Assembly: GCF_020171315.1 (NCBI RefSeq)
Contig: NZ_JAIUZP010000004.1
Span: forward strand, 310,001 to 374,000
DNA: 64,000 nucleotides
Direction: 5' to 3'
Source: Pseudooceanicola nanhaiensis
GTDB taxonomy: Bacteria; Pseudomonadota; Alphaproteobacteria; Rhodobacterales; Rhodobacteraceae
The position numbers and the translations under genes are program-made. Numbering within the stretch: the first letter of the stretch is position 1; each line of letters opens with the position of its first letter. Below the pieces are notes generated by a model. It saw nothing but the letters and a program-made list of their open reading frames with translations, did no database searches and had not been told where the DNA came from. Shown here piece after piece: positions 15,320 to 24,740 of this stretch.

Positions 15320-17911
15320 TCAGCGTTTCAGAATACCCCGCGCCCCGCCTGCGATCAGCAGGGCGATATCGGCCATGGCCACCATCGGCGAGGTGCCCGG
15401 CGCAAGCGCGATATAGCGCGGCCGCCACTCCGGCTGGAACTTCTGCTTGAAGCCGCGCAGCCCCTCAAAGTTGTAGAACGCCCCGCCGTGCTCGAACATG
15501 AGCCGTCCGAACTGGTTCCACATCTGCGGCGTGCGCCGCTCGCTGAGCCCCGCCAGCGGCGCCACGCCAAGGCTGAACTCCAGCGCACCCGCATCGCGGT
15601 AATGCTCCATCAGCGAGACGAAGAGAAACTCCATCATCCCCGAGGCCTCGTCCGGCAGGTAGCGCATCAGGTCGATGGCGATGCGGTGCTGCGCCCCCGG
15701 GGCCAGCACGTTGGCAAAGGCCAGCACCCGCCCCTCGCGGCGGATCACCGCCAGCGGGAAGCGGTTCAGGTAGCCGCGGTCGAAACGCCCGATGGAGAAG
15801 CCCTTCTCGCGCCCCTTGGTGCCGAGCCACGCGCGCGAGACGACCTCGATCTCGTCCAGCAGCTCCGGCGCATGGGGGGCCTGCAGGATTTCCAGCTCCA
15901 GCCCCTCGCGCTTCTTCTTGTTGTAAGCGGCGCGCATGGTCTTGAACTTGGAGCCCGCCAGCGAGAAGGCAGGCAGGTGCACCACCGCCTCCTCGCCCAC
16001 CTTGTGCAGCGAGAGGCCCATCTCGATCCAGACCGGCAGGGTGCGGTGGCTGACCTCGTAGAAGACCGGGCGGCAGTTGGCCTTCTGCGCCTCGTCCCAG
16101 AGCCGCCAAGCCAGCTGTTCCACCGCGTGTTCCGGGCCCACCGGATCGCCCAGCACGACCATGGCCGAGCGTTGACGGCTGTACATCAGGAAGGCATCGC
16201 CCCCTTCCGAGAACATCAGCGTCTTGTCCCCGGTCAGCGCAAGGCAGGCCTGCGGGCGTTCCTCGGTTTCGAGGATGCGGGCGGCATGGTCCAGCGCCTC
16301 GGCCGCGGTTTCGGCCTTGCGGCGCGGGCGCGTGGGTTGCAGCGCCAGCCCGAGCAGGAAAAACAGCATCACCGAGGAGGCCACCAGCCCCGCCCGCAGC
16401 GAGCGCGGCGTGTTGGCGCCGGGCGCGAATTCGGTCCAGAGCGCGGCGGAGAAGGGCGTAGCCCGGTGCGCGAAGAGGAAGAAGGCCACCGCCGCCAGCA
16501 CCGCCGCCGAGACGAGCGCCCACCAGCGGGCCGAGAAGACGCCCTCGGTCAGCTTGGCCTGCCGGTAGAACACCCGGCGGAACGGCAGCATCGCCAGCCC
16601 GCCCGCGCCGAAGACGGCCATGCTCTTGAGGTCGAGGTTGTTCATCAGCGCCGCGAGGATGGCAAAGGCGATCGCCGCCAGCGTCAGCCAGTAGGCCGCC
16701 GCCAGCCGCCGCAGCAGCCCGTGCGACAGGATCAGCAGCGCCACGCCGCTGACCGCCGACATCATCGTGCCGCCCTCCAGCAGCAGGGCCGCGAGGATCT
16801 CGTTCTCCTGCAGCGCATCGGCCTGCAGCGAGGGCACCAGCGACACGAGGACGAGGAGCACGCCCATGCCGAAGGCCGTCACCGCCATCATCGCGGGCAC
16901 CACGCCCGAAAGCGCGGCATAGCCGGGGCGCAGGGTCGCCGGGATCTCGCCCAGCACCTTCGACAGCCAGCCGCCCGCCATGCGCAGTTCGTTCAGCGAG
17001 ACGACGAGGAAGGCCACGGCGAAGGGCAGCAGGTAGTAGATCACCCGGAACATCACCAGCGCCGCGGCGGCCTGTTCCAGCGGCGCCTCGCCCGGCAGGG
17101 CCGCCAGCACGGCGGTCTCGAAGACGCCGACGCCGCCGGGCACGTGGCTGATCAGCCCCAGCACCATGGCACCTGCAAAGATCGCGGTGAAGGTGACGAA
17201 ATCGGGCCGCCCCTCGGGCAGCAGCAGCCAGAGGCAGAGCGCCGCCGCCCCGATGTCGATGAGCGAGATCACGATCTGCCCGGAGAGCGCCCCGGGGCGC
17301 GGCAGGCGGAAGCTGAGCCGCCCGGCCTTCACCACCGCGCCGCGGGCCGAGAAGACGTAGAGCAGCACCAGCGTGGTCACGAGGATCGCCGCCGAGACGA
17401 CCCGGATCGTGGTTTCGGGCAGCGCGACCTCGGTCAGGGCGCCGGGATGGATCGCGAGCGCGCCGAGCCCGGCGAGCAGCAGGCCCACACCGGTGGCCGC
17501 GGCGATATAGGAGGAGACCGAGGCGACCTCGAAGGCATCGAGGCCGAGGGCCGCGTAGATCCGGTAGCGCACCGCGCCCCCCGAGACGACGCTGACGCCC
17601 ACGGTATTGCCCATGGCAAAGCCAAGGAAGGAGCCGAGCGCCACCGCCCGCGGCGGCAAGGGCCGGTCGATCAGCCGCAGGGCGCACCAGTCGTAGCCGA
17701 TCAGCGCCACGTAGCCCACGATCATCGCCGCCGTGGCCCCTGCCAGGCGGGCCGGGTGCACCGTACGCAACTCGGCCAGCACGGCACCGGGGCGCACCTC
17801 TCCCAGCATGTGGTAGAGCGCCCAGAGGCCGAGAGCGAAAAGCGCCAGTCCGATGGCGAGCGGCACCGCGCGGCGCAGCTTCAGCCGTGTCATCGGGCCG
17901 TTTCGGAACAT
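15320..17911 (-). CDS. mprF: Bifunctional lysylphosphatidylglycerol flippase/synthetase MprF-like
   Basis: This 863-residue protein matches the two-part layout of MprF. An N-terminal polytopic flippase domain of about 14 helices (about residues 15-530, with the SHVPGGVGVFE signature of UPF0104 proteins) is followed by a cytoplasmic GNAT-like DUF2156 aminoacyl-transfer domain (about 560-860) with GGDAFLMYSRQRS and KFKTMRAAYNKKKREG. MprF adds lysine or alanine from aminoacyl-tRNA to phosphatidylglycerol and flips it, lowering surface charge and giving resistance to cationic peptides. The start at 17911 is chosen because AAGGGGAG lies 6 bp ahead; the frame stays open further upstream without a better site. 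The transferred amino acid cannot be read from sequence. Confidence 0.88.
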   Translation of the reverse strand: MFRNGPMTRLKLRRAVPLAIGLALFALGLWALYHMLGEVRPGAVLAELRTVHPARLAGATAAMIVGYVALIGYDWCALRLIDRPLPPRAVALGSFLGFAMGNTVGVSVVSGGAVRYRIYAALGLDAFEVASVSSYIAAATGVGLLLAGLGALAIHPGALTEVALPETTIRVVSAAILVTTLVLLYVFSARGAVVKAGRLSFRLPRPGALSGQIVISLIDIGAAALCLWLLLPEGRPDFVTFTAIFAGAMVLGLISHVPGGVGVFETAVLAALPGEAPLEQAAAALVMFRVIYYLLPFAVAFLVVSLNELRMAGGWLSKVLGEIPATLRPGYAALSGVVPAMMAVTAFGMGVLLVLVSLVPSLQADALQENEILAALLLEGGTMMSAVSGVALLILSHGLLRRLAAAYWLTLAAIAFAILAALMNNLDLKSMAVFGAGGLAMLPFRRVFYRQAKLTEGVFSARWWALVSAAVLAAVAFFLFAHRATPFSAALWTEFAPGANTPRSLRAGLVASSVMLFFLLGLALQPTRPRRKAETAAEALDHAARILETEERPQACLALTGDKTLMFSEGGDAFLMYSRQRSAMVVLGDPVGPEHAVEQLAWRLWDEAQKANCRPVFYEVSHRTLPVWIEMGLSLHKVGEEAVVHLPAFSLAGSKFKTMRAAYNKKKREGLELEILQAPHAPELLDEIEVVSRAWLGTKGREKGFSIGRFDRGYLNRFPLAVIRREGRVLAFANVLAPGAQHRIAIDLMRYLPDEASGMMEFLFVSLMEHYRDAGALEFSLGVAPLAGLSERRTPQMWNQFGRLMFEHGGAFYNFEGLRGFKQKFQPEWRPRYIALAPGTSPMVAMADIALLIAGGARGILKR

Positions 17912-18323
17912 GCGAACTCCCCTTCGCGTTGGCCCTTGGGATGTCAGGCCGGCTGCGGCACCATCCCCCGGCACCGCTTCGGTCGCCCCCGTGATAGCCA
18001 GCCGCGCCCGCGGTTTCCAGTCAAAGGCGTCTTTGCCCCCCAAGGTCGCCGCGGCAGCCTGCCCGCCTACCCCGGATCGCAGCACCGATCCGCGCCCAAC
18101 CACCCCCGGCACCGGCCCCGGCCCCGCGCGGCCGCCCGACGCCCGGCGGGGCCGCAGATGCCAAGCCACACGGCCCAAACCGGGGCCCAAACCGGGGCCC
18201 GCACAGCCCCCCTGCGCCCACCCGGCATTGACCCCCGGGGCCGGGCGTGTTCCATGAACCAACGCCGCCGGGTGCCCGGCGCGCCCGCATGCCAGCAGGC
18301 CAGCAGGAAGGACCCCGACGCCG
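17912..18323. other. 412-bp intergenic region between divergent mprF and DedA-like gene
   Basis: The region separates divergently transcribed genes and must hold both promoters. It is extremely GC-rich. Apart from the short tandem repeat listed separately (18172-18200), I see no clear promoter pair, RNA or conserved reading frame. Open frames on both strands here are continuations of upstream GC-rich frames without ribosome-binding sites. Confidence 0.4.
18172..18200. repeat. 12-bp tandem repeat (2.4 copies)
   Basis: The unit GGCCCAAACCGG occurs at 18172-18183 and 18184-18195, followed by a partial GGCCC at 18196-18200. It sits in the divergent mprF/DedA-like promoter region. The palindromic GGGCCC at each junction could be a protein site or simply slippage. 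Confidence 0.7.
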
Positions 18324-18902
18324 ATGATGCGCCCTCTCTACGACTGGACGATCCGCCTTTCGGATCACCCGCGCGCCCTCTGGGCGCTTGCCCTCGTGGC
18401 CTTCATCGAAAGCTCTGTCTTCCCGATTCCGCCGGACCTGCTGATGATCCCGATGATCCTTGCCCGGCCCTCGCGCGCGTGGCTGATCGCCCTCGTGGCC
18501 ATGGTGGCCTCGGTGCTGGGCGGTCTGTTGGGCTATGCCATCGGGGCCTTTGCCTTCGACAGCATCGGCCAGCCGATCCTCGAATCCCTCGGCAAGGGCG
18601 ACCAGATGGCCGCCTTCAACGAGAAGTTCAACGACATGGGCTTCTGGGCCGTGTTGGGTGCGGGCATCACGCCGTTCCCCTACAAGGTGATCACGATCAT
18701 GTCGGGCTGGACCGGCATGCCGATGGCGACCTTCATCGTCACCTCGATCATCGCGCGCGGCATCCGCTTCTTCCTGATCGCCGCGCTGCTGTGGAGGTTC
18801 GGCTCGCCTATTCGTGACTTCATCGAGAAGCGCCTCGGTCTTGTCTTCACGGCGTTTTTCGTGCTCCTCGTCGGAGGGTTCCTGCTGGTGAAGTACCTAT
18901 GA
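18324..18902 (+). CDS. DedA/YqaA-family (VTT-domain) membrane protein
   Basis: This 192-residue integral membrane protein shows the SNARE-associated/VTT (DedA) fold. It has a helix-break segment FIESSVFPIPPDLLMIPM near residue 29 and the family's second re-entrant region around GAGITPFPYKVITIMSG (about 112). YqaA-like DedA proteins are proposed to scramble or flip lipids in the inner membrane. The final codons overlap dsbB as ATGA, so the two proteins are made together. The exact lipid is unknown. Confidence 0.82.
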   Translation: MMRPLYDWTIRLSDHPRALWALALVAFIESSVFPIPPDLLMIPMILARPSRAWLIALVAMVASVLGGLLGYAIGAFAFDSIGQPILESLGKGDQMAAFNEKFNDMGFWAVLGAGITPFPYKVITIMSGWTGMPMATFIVTSIIARGIRFFLIAALLWRFGSPIRDFIEKRLGLVFTAFFVLLVGGFLLVKYL

Positions 18903-19378
18903 ATTATCGCACGACCGTCCTTCTCGCCGCCGGCGGCTCTGCCGCGCTTCTGCTTGGCGCGCTCGGCTTCCAGTACATCGCGGGCATTCCGCCGTGCAAG
19001 ATGTGCTACTGGCAGCGCTATCCCCATGCCATTGCCATCGTGATCGGCCTTGCCGCGCTCGTGGTGGGGGAACGCCTGCTCGGCCAGCTTCTGGCGTGGT
19101 TTGGGGCGATTGCCGCATTGGCCACCTCCGGCATCGGGGTGTTCCACACCGGCGTCGAACGCGGCTGGTGGGAAGGCCCGACCAGCTGCACCTCCGGCAG
19201 CATCGCGGACAAGAGCACCGGCGATCTCTTCGACCAGATCATGAACGCCCCGCTCATCCGCTGTGACGAGGTCGCCTGGTCGCTCTTCGGGCTGTCCATG
19301 GCCAGCTGGAACGCGCTCTTCTCGCTGGTGCTGGCGGTGCTGTGGATCCGCGCGGCGCTGATGACGCCCGCGAGGTGA
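18899..19378 (+). CDS. dsbB: Disulfide bond formation protein B
   Basis: This 159-residue inner-membrane protein is a DsbB. It has four membrane helices, the first periplasmic redox pair CKMC (about residues 34-37, followed by YWQRYPH), and a second periplasmic loop with Cys in TSCTSG and in IRCDE. DsbB reoxidises DsbA and passes electrons to quinone. The gene starts inside the stop of the DedA-like gene (ATGA at 18899-18902), suggesting coupled expression. Confidence 0.9.
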   Translation: MNYRTTVLLAAGGSAALLLGALGFQYIAGIPPCKMCYWQRYPHAIAIVIGLAALVVGERLLGQLLAWFGAIAALATSGIGVFHTGVERGWWEGPTSCTSGSIADKSTGDLFDQIMNAPLIRCDEVAWSLFGLSMASWNALFSLVLAVLWIRAALMTPAR

Positions 19379-19402
19379 GCCACTCTTCATAAAATGCGTG
19401 CC

Positions 19403-19429
19403 GCCGGGCGGGGGGAGTTCCCGCCCGGC
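19403..19429. terminator. Bidirectional terminator-like hairpin after dsbB
   Basis: GCCGGGCGGG (19403-19412) and CCCGCCCGGC (19420-19429) form a perfect 10-bp stem with a 7-nt loop between the converging dsbB and Hint-domain genes. No T-tract follows. Confidence 0.5.
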
Positions 19430-19490
19430 GCGTGCCCGGGATCATCCGGCGAAAAACGATCCCTCCCGAACCATCTCCGGCGCGGCTCTC

Positions 19491-20489
19491 TCAGTGGAGC
19501 CTTCGACGGGAGACCATAGCGGCACGGAGCACACGGCCTTCGGCGGTGCTCAACACGGGAAGCGCGGCGGGCATCCATGCCACCGTCTTCGCAAGTCCTG
19601 GAAAAACCTCGTTCAGTTCAGCCTGCTGCGCCGGAGTCATCTGGGACCGGTCCGCGGCGCCGATGCGCAGCGTGGCCGCCGGCAGCCCGTTGGCCCGCAC
19701 GACCACATGGCTGTCGCAGAGCAGTTGGAAATAGCTCACCGCGGCCATGTCGTGATCCAGCCGGATGTGATCCCCCACCAGCGCCCGCGCCGGCACGAGG
19801 ACCTCGCGCTCGGAGAAGTAGAGCTGCGCGGCCGCATGTTCGAGGCAGACGAGATGCTGCTGCGACAGGCGCAGGTCGCGATACGGCAGGCCCCGGCCAA
19901 GCGCATCCTTCGGCAGAAGCACCGGCAGCAACCGGCGGCGGACATGGGGCATCTGGTTGGTCAGCCCGAAGTGGCGGCGAAAGACGCAGCGCAGGGGATG
20001 GGCCGTCCCATCCGTGGCCAGAACCCTGTCGCCGGGGGCGAGGTCTTCGACCGGAACCTCGCCCTCCGGCGTCGAGATCAGCGTGCCAAGTGTGAAGCAG
20101 ACAGGCGTGATCCCGTCGTAGGGAACCGCTTCAGCGTTGAGGATCGTCGCGATCTGCCCCTCGCTGGCTGGTTCACCATCCGGATAATAGAAAAAGATGT
20201 GGTCCCCGACGGCGAAGAGGACGACCGTGACCTCGGCGCCGGTGCCGGTGATGCGCGTCCCCTGCACCATCCCGGCCCGTGCCGTGCCGGTCCCGATATA
20301 GGTCACCGGCCGCCCGCAGAAGGTCGAGAGCCCGTCGTCGGCGCTGCTCCACCGGTCCTCGACGGTGACCACTTCACCCACCATGGGGGTGCCGAAGTCC
20401 TTGAGGACAAGTGTCGCGTCAGGCGACAGAAGATGCGTGGGGAGACGGGTCCCGACATAGGGGACCACAGTGATGTTTGCACTGGGCAT
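19491..20489 (-). CDS. Hint-domain protein of unknown function
   Basis: This 332-residue protein carries a Hint (hedgehog/intein) module beginning near residue 131 with CFTLGTLISTPEGEVPVEDL and PGDRVLATDG, where the leading Cys is the residue used for autocatalytic cleavage in this fold. The N-terminal ~125 residues form a separate beta-rich domain I do not recognise. Proteins with this Hint_2-type domain are common in Rhodobacteraceae, often fused to calcium-binding or secreted domains; here there is no RTX repeat, signal peptide or intein-like downstream host domain. Whether it self-processes is unknown. It is transcribed toward dsbB, with a 5' region rich in A+T for this window. Confidence 0.72.
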   Translation of the reverse strand: MPSANITVVPYVGTRLPTHLLSPDATLVLKDFGTPMVGEVVTVEDRWSSADDGLSTFCGRPVTYIGTGTARAGMVQGTRITGTGAEVTVVLFAVGDHIFFYYPDGEPASEGQIATILNAEAVPYDGITPVCFTLGTLISTPEGEVPVEDLAPGDRVLATDGTAHPLRCVFRRHFGLTNQMPHVRRRLLPVLLPKDALGRGLPYRDLRLSQQHLVCLEHAAAQLYFSEREVLVPARALVGDHIRLDHDMAAVSYFQLLCDSHVVVRANGLPAATLRIGAADRSQMTPAQQAELNEVFPGLAKTVAWMPAALPVLSTAEGRVLRAAMVSRRRLH

Positions 20490-20775
20490 TGCTTAACCTG
20501 CTCACTCGATAACCATACGCGGCGAACACGTCCGACCGGAAACAACAACAAGAGCCGGACAACCACGCTGGACACTTTTGACGTGCCCTTGAGAGCAAGT
20601 GTGTTAACGAATTGGGGCAGGATTGTGGCGAAATGATCCATTCAAGACTAACATTATCACTTATCCGCCTTTGCATGGTTGCAAGGCAGGCGGAGAGCGG
20701 CCCCGGTGCCGTCTTCCCCCCGCAGCTTGATCCCCGCCGCCGCCGGCTCTAGCAGGGGGCATGGGGGAGGACCGC

Positions 20776-21771
20776 ATGACAGGACTTTACGACGACGATC
20801 ACGTGGCGGCGCTTGCGGCGGGGCTGCCCGCGCTGCTGCCCGCATGGGGCCTCGCGGAGGAGAGCGAGGTATCGCTGCTAAGCCTTTCCGAGAATGCGAC
20901 TTTCCTCGCCCGCCCGCCCGGCGGGACGGCGCCGGTCGTGCTGCGCGTCCATCGCCCGGACTATCACCGGCGGGAGGAGATCGCCGCCGAACTGGCCTGG
21001 ATCGAGGCCCTGCGCACGGCGGAGATCCTCGTCACCCCCGCGCCCCTGCCGCTGCGCGACGGCGGCCATATCGCCGAGCTGGCGCTGCCCGGAGAGACGC
21101 GGCAGGTGGTCGGCTTCCGCTTCCTCTCGGGGCGCGAACCTGATCCGGACGCGGCCCTAGTGCCGGGATTCGAGAAGCTGGGCGCGCTCTCCGCCCGGTT
21201 GCACCGCCACGTCCGGGGCTGGACGCTGCCCGCAGGGCTCACCCGCAAGACCTGGGATTTCGAGGCCGCCTTTGGCCCGCGTCCGCTCTGGGGCGACTGG
21301 CGGGCGGCCCCGGGCCTCACCGCCGAAGGCCGCGCCGTGCTGGAAGACCTTTGCACCACGCTGAGGGAGCGGCTCGCCGCCTATGGCACGACGCCGGATC
21401 GCTTTGGCCTGATCCATGCCGACCTGCGCCTCGCCAACCTGCTGGTCGAGGGCGACCGGATCGGCGTCATCGACTTCGACGACTGCGGCTTCTCGTGGTT
21501 CCTCTACGATTTCGCGGCCGCGATCTCCTTCCACGAGACGCATCCGCTGGTGCCCGCGCTGCAGGCAGCCTGGCTGCGGGGCTACGAAAGCATCGCCCCC
21601 CTGCCCCCCGAGGCGGCCGAGATGCTGCCGGTGCTGGTCCTCTACCGCCGCCTGCTGCTGACCGCCTGGATCGCCTCCCATGGCGAGACAGAGACCGCGC
21701 AGGCGACCGGGCTGTCCGCCTATACCGAGGGCACCCTGCAGTTGGCCCGCGCCTTCCTCGCCCGGGGCTGA
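20776..21771 (+). CDS. Aminoglycoside phosphotransferase-fold kinase (APH/homoserine kinase-like)
   Basis: This 331-residue protein has the APH/choline-kinase fold. The catalytic loop reads HADLRLANLL (about residues 215-224) and the metal-binding segment is IDFDD shortly after, so the kinase core is intact. The N-terminal lobe is consistent with a nucleotide-binding beta sheet. The start at 20776 is favoured over 20761 because GGGGGAGGA lies just before it. Relatives phosphorylate small hydroxyl compounds (homoserine, sugars, hydroxylated amines) or protein serine (SrkA/RdoA). It stands alone and converges on a lysR gene only 9 bp away, so context gives no substrate. Confidence 0.82.
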   Translation: MTGLYDDDHVAALAAGLPALLPAWGLAEESEVSLLSLSENATFLARPPGGTAPVVLRVHRPDYHRREEIAAELAWIEALRTAEILVTPAPLPLRDGGHIAELALPGETRQVVGFRFLSGREPDPDAALVPGFEKLGALSARLHRHVRGWTLPAGLTRKTWDFEAAFGPRPLWGDWRAAPGLTAEGRAVLEDLCTTLRERLAAYGTTPDRFGLIHADLRLANLLVEGDRIGVIDFDDCGFSWFLYDFAAAISFHETHPLVPALQAAWLRGYESIAPLPPEAAEMLPVLVLYRRLLLTAWIASHGETETAQATGLSAYTEGTLQLARAFLARG

Positions 21772-21779
21772 GCCCCGGG
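21761..21779. terminator. Palindrome between convergent kinase and lysR genes
   Basis: CCCGGGGCT and AGCCCCGGG (21761-21779) form a perfect 9-bp inverted repeat around a single base, spanning the kinase stop codon and almost touching the lysR stop. It could act as a two-way terminator stem, although no T-tract is present. Confidence 0.45.
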
Positions 21780-21780
21780 A

Positions 21781-22692
21781 TCAGACCGCCGCCCCGCCCT
21801 CCGCCACGAGCGCGAGGAAGTTCCGCAGCGTGGGCGCCGCATCCTCCCGCCGCCAGGCGATGCCGGTTTCCAGAAGCGGCGCCTCCCCCGCCAGATCGCG
21901 ATAGGCCACCCCGGCGCGGGCGAGGTTGCGCAGCGACTGCGGCACCAGCGCGATGCCCATCCCGGCAGAAACGAGGCTGATGATCGTCTGCATTTGGATC
22001 GCGTGCTGCGCCACCTGCGGGCGCACGCCCTGCGCGGTGTAGAACCCGGTCACGAGGTCATGGAAAAGCGGCGCGGCCCGGCGCGGGAAGACGATCAGCG
22101 GCTTGTCCACCACCGCCTCCGGCGGCAGCGGGCCCCTGCCCGGCGGCAGCCGGCCCGAGGCGCACCAGCTTTCTGGCACGGCGGCCACCAGCGGCTCCAC
22201 CAGCAGGCGGCGATAGGCCAGCACCTCGGGCAGCGGATCGTCGCCATGGGGGATCAGGATGCCCGCCTGCCCCCGCCCCTGCGCCAGTGCCGCGATCTGC
22301 ATGTCGCTGGTCATCTCGGTCAGCGACAGGTCCACCCCGGGAAACCGCGCGCGGAAGCCCTGCACCAGTGCGGGCAGGACGGAGTAATCGGCGGTCGAGA
22401 CGAAGGAGAGCTCCAACCGCCCCGCCGCGCCCCCGCGCAGCTGCTCGGCCGTTTCGGACAGCGCATCGACCCCACCGACCGCGCGGCGCACATGGGGCAG
22501 GAAATCCGCACCGAAAGGCGTCAGCGCCACAGAGCGCCGGGTGCGGGCAAAGAGCGGCGCACCCAGATCGGTCTCCAGCGCGCGGATCGACTGCGAGAGC
22601 GGCGGCTGGGTCATGCCCAGTTTCTCGGCGGCGCGGCCGAAGTGCAGCTCCTCCGCCACGGCGAGGAAATGGCGCAGCTGGCGCAGGTCCAT
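21781..22692 (-). CDS. LysR-family transcriptional regulator divergent to ilvD
   Basis: This 303-residue LysR-type regulator begins MDLRQLRHFLAVAEELHF, a very typical start, with the recognition helix in LGMTQPPLSQSIRALE (about residues 31-46). The annotated start at 22692 is preferred over an in-frame upstream codon at 22722 for that reason. The effector domain fits the CatM/BenM-like subgroup. It is transcribed divergently from ilvD across 108 bp, the usual arrangement for a LysR regulator and its target, but control of ilvD is only inferred. Confidence 0.88.
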   Translation of the reverse strand: MDLRQLRHFLAVAEELHFGRAAEKLGMTQPPLSQSIRALETDLGAPLFARTRRSVALTPFGADFLPHVRRAVGGVDALSETAEQLRGGAAGRLELSFVSTADYSVLPALVQGFRARFPGVDLSLTEMTSDMQIAALAQGRGQAGILIPHGDDPLPEVLAYRRLLVEPLVAAVPESWCASGRLPPGRGPLPPEAVVDKPLIVFPRRAAPLFHDLVTGFYTAQGVRPQVAQHAIQMQTIISLVSAGMGIALVPQSLRNLARAGVAYRDLAGEAPLLETGIAWRREDAAPTLRNFLALVAEGGAAV

Positions 22693-22800
22693 GATCCGCC
22701 TTTCATATCCACAGCGACCCAATCAGAGCAGAATAATATATTTCACTCTCGCTTTCGAGGGCTGTAGGGTCCGCGCGACCAGATTCAGAGGGAGGGTTCG
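22693..22800. promoter_or_regulatory. Shared lysR/ilvD control region with AT-rich inverted repeat
   Basis: The 108-bp divergent spacer contains a conspicuous AT-rich island in an otherwise GC-rich window. GAATAATATATTTC (22731-22744) is an imperfect inverted repeat (GAA..TTC arms around TAATATAT) and could be the LysR site or overlap the -10 elements. GGAGGG precedes the ilvD start. Confidence 0.4.
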
Positions 22801-24663
22801 ATGCCCCGCTATCGTTCGAGAACCAGTACCCACGGCCGCAACATGGCCGGCGCCCGTGGCCTGTGGCGCGCCACCGGCATGAAGGACGGCGACTTCGGCA
22901 AGCCGATCATCGCCATCGTGAACTCCTTCACCCAGTTCGTGCCGGGCCACGTCCACCTCAAGGACCTCGGCCAGCTGGTCGCGGCCGAGGTCGAGAAGGC
23001 CGGCGGCGTCGCCAAGGAATTCAACACCATCGCGGTGGATGACGGCATCGCCATGGGCCACGACGGGATGCTCTACTCCCTGCCCTCGCGCGAAGTGATC
23101 GCCGACAGCGTCGAGTACATGGTCAACGCCCACTGCGCCGACGCCATGGTCTGCATTTCCAACTGCGACAAGATCACCCCCGGCATGCTGATGGCCGCCA
23201 TGCGCCTCAACATCCCCGCGATCTTCGTCTCGGGCGGGCCGATGGAAGCGGGCAAGATCGACCTCGCCTCGCTCGACGTGAAGAAGATCGACCTTGTCGA
23301 CGCCATGGTCGCCGCCGCCTCGGACGCCTACACGGACGAGCAGCTGCAGCACATCGAGGAAAACGCCTGCCCGACCTGCGGGTCCTGCTCGGGCATGTTC
23401 ACCGCCAACTCGATGAACTGCCTCGCCGAAGCGCTTGGCCTTGCCCTGCCGGGCAACGGCTCGACGCTGGCCACCCACGCCGACCGCAAGCACCTCTTCC
23501 TTGAGGCAGGCCGCAAGATCGTCGAGATCACGCGGCGCCACTACGAGCTGGAAGAGCACGGGCTGCTGCCGCGCGAAATCGCGACCTTCGAGGCCTTCCA
23601 GAACGCCATGTCGCTGGACATCGCCATGGGCGGGTCGACCAACACCGTGCTGCACCTGCTGGCGATCGCCAACGAGGGCGGCGTGGACTTCACCATGGAC
23701 GACATCGACAAGCTGTCGCGCAAGGTGCCCTGCCTGTGCAAGGTCGCGCCCAACATCGAGAACGTCCACATGGAAGACGTCCACCGCGCCGGTGGCATCT
23801 TCTCGATCCTCGGCGAACTCTCCCGCGCGGGGCTGCTGCACAACGACTGCGCCACGGTCCATTCGACCACCATGGGTGAGGCGATTGCCCATTGGGACAT
23901 CAAGGTCGCCAACAACCCCGAGGCCGAGCAGCTCTTCCGCGCGGCCCCCGGCGGCGTGCGCACCACGCAGGCCTTCTCGACCGAGAACCGCTTCAAGGAG
24001 CTCGACACCGACCGTGAGAAGGGCGTGATCCGCTCCAGGGAGCACGCCTTCAGCCAGGATGGCGGCCTTGCGGTGCTCTTCGGCAACATCGCCGAGGACG
24101 GCTGCATCGTGAAGACCGCGGGCGTGGATGCCTCGATCCTGAAGTTCACCGGCACGGCCCATGTCTGCGAAAGCCAGGACACCGCCGTGAACGACATCCT
24201 CACCGGCAAGGTGAAAGAGGGTGACGTGGTGGTGATCCGCTACGAAGGCCCGCGCGGCGGTCCGGGGATGCAGGAGATGCTCTATCCGACGAGCTACCTG
24301 AAGTCGAAGGGCCTCGGCAAAGCCTGTGCCCTGCTGACCGACGGGCGGTTCTCGGGCGGGACCTCGGGCCTCTCCATCGGGCATGTCTCGCCGGAAGCGG
24401 CCGAGGGCGGCACCATCGGGCTGGTCGAAAAGGGCGACAAGATCGAGATCGACATCCCGAACCGCACCATCCACCTCGCCGTGGACGACGCCACGCTGGC
24501 CGCACGCCGTGCCGCGCAGGAGGCCAAGGGCTGGCTGCCGGCCGAGAAACGCACGCGCAAGGTGTCGACCGCGCTGCAGGCCTACGCGGCGCTGACCACC
24601 TCCGCCGCCAAGGGCGCGGTGCGCGACGTGACCCAGCTGACCGGCGCCAAGCCGCGCGGCTGA
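22801..24663 (+). CDS. ilvD: Dihydroxy-acid dehydratase
   Basis: This 620-residue enzyme dehydrates 2,3-dihydroxy-3-methylbutanoate and 2,3-dihydroxy-3-methylpentanoate in the valine/isoleucine pathway. It is the long E. coli-like form. Iron-sulfur ligands are visible in [10 protein letters not shown] (about residue 121) and [18 protein letters not shown] (about 190-207). [21 protein letters not shown] block lies near the C-terminus. A clear GGAGGG ribosome-binding site precedes the ATG. The gene is followed by a strong terminator. The divergent LysR gene is its likely regulator. Confidence 0.96.
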   Translation: MPRYRSRTSTHGRNMAGARGLWRATGMKDGDFGKPIIAIVNSFTQFVPGHVHLKDLGQLVAAEVEKAGGVAKEFNTIAVDDGIAMGHDGMLYSLPSREVIADSVEYMVNAHCADAMVCISNCDKITPGMLMAAMRLNIPAIFVSGGPMEAGKIDLASLDVKKIDLVDAMVAAASDAYTDEQLQHIEENACPTCGSCSGMFTANSMNCLAEALGLALPGNGSTLATHADRKHLFLEAGRKIVEITRRHYELEEHGLLPREIATFEAFQNAMSLDIAMGGSTNTVLHLLAIANEGGVDFTMDDIDKLSRKVPCLCKVAPNIENVHMEDVHRAGGIFSILGELSRAGLLHNDCATVHSTTMGEAIAHWDIKVANNPEAEQLFRAAPGGVRTTQAFSTENRFKELDTDREKGVIRSREHAFSQDGGLAVLFGNIAEDGCIVKTAGVDASILKFTGTAHVCESQDTAVNDILTGKVKEGDVVVIRYEGPRGGPGMQEMLYPTSYLKSKGLGKACALLTDGRFSGGTSGLSIGHVSPEAAEGGTIGLVEKGDKIEIDIPNRTIHLAVDDATLAARRAAQEAKGWLPAEKRTRKVSTALQAYAALTTSAAKGAVRDVTQLTGAKPRG

Positions 24664-24699
24664 GCCGCGAAGATTGGCCAAGAGGCCGTGACAGATTCG

Positions 24700-24730
24700 A
24701 TCCCGCCCCGGTCTCCGGGGCGGGATTTTT
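24700..24730 (+). terminator. Rho-independent terminator of ilvD
   Basis: ATCCCGCCCCGG (24700-24711) pairs perfectly with CCGGGGCGGGAT (24715-24726) across a 3-nt loop and is followed by TTTT. It lies 37 bp after the ilvD stop codon. Confidence 0.93.
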
Positions 24731-24740
24731 CATAGGTGGC

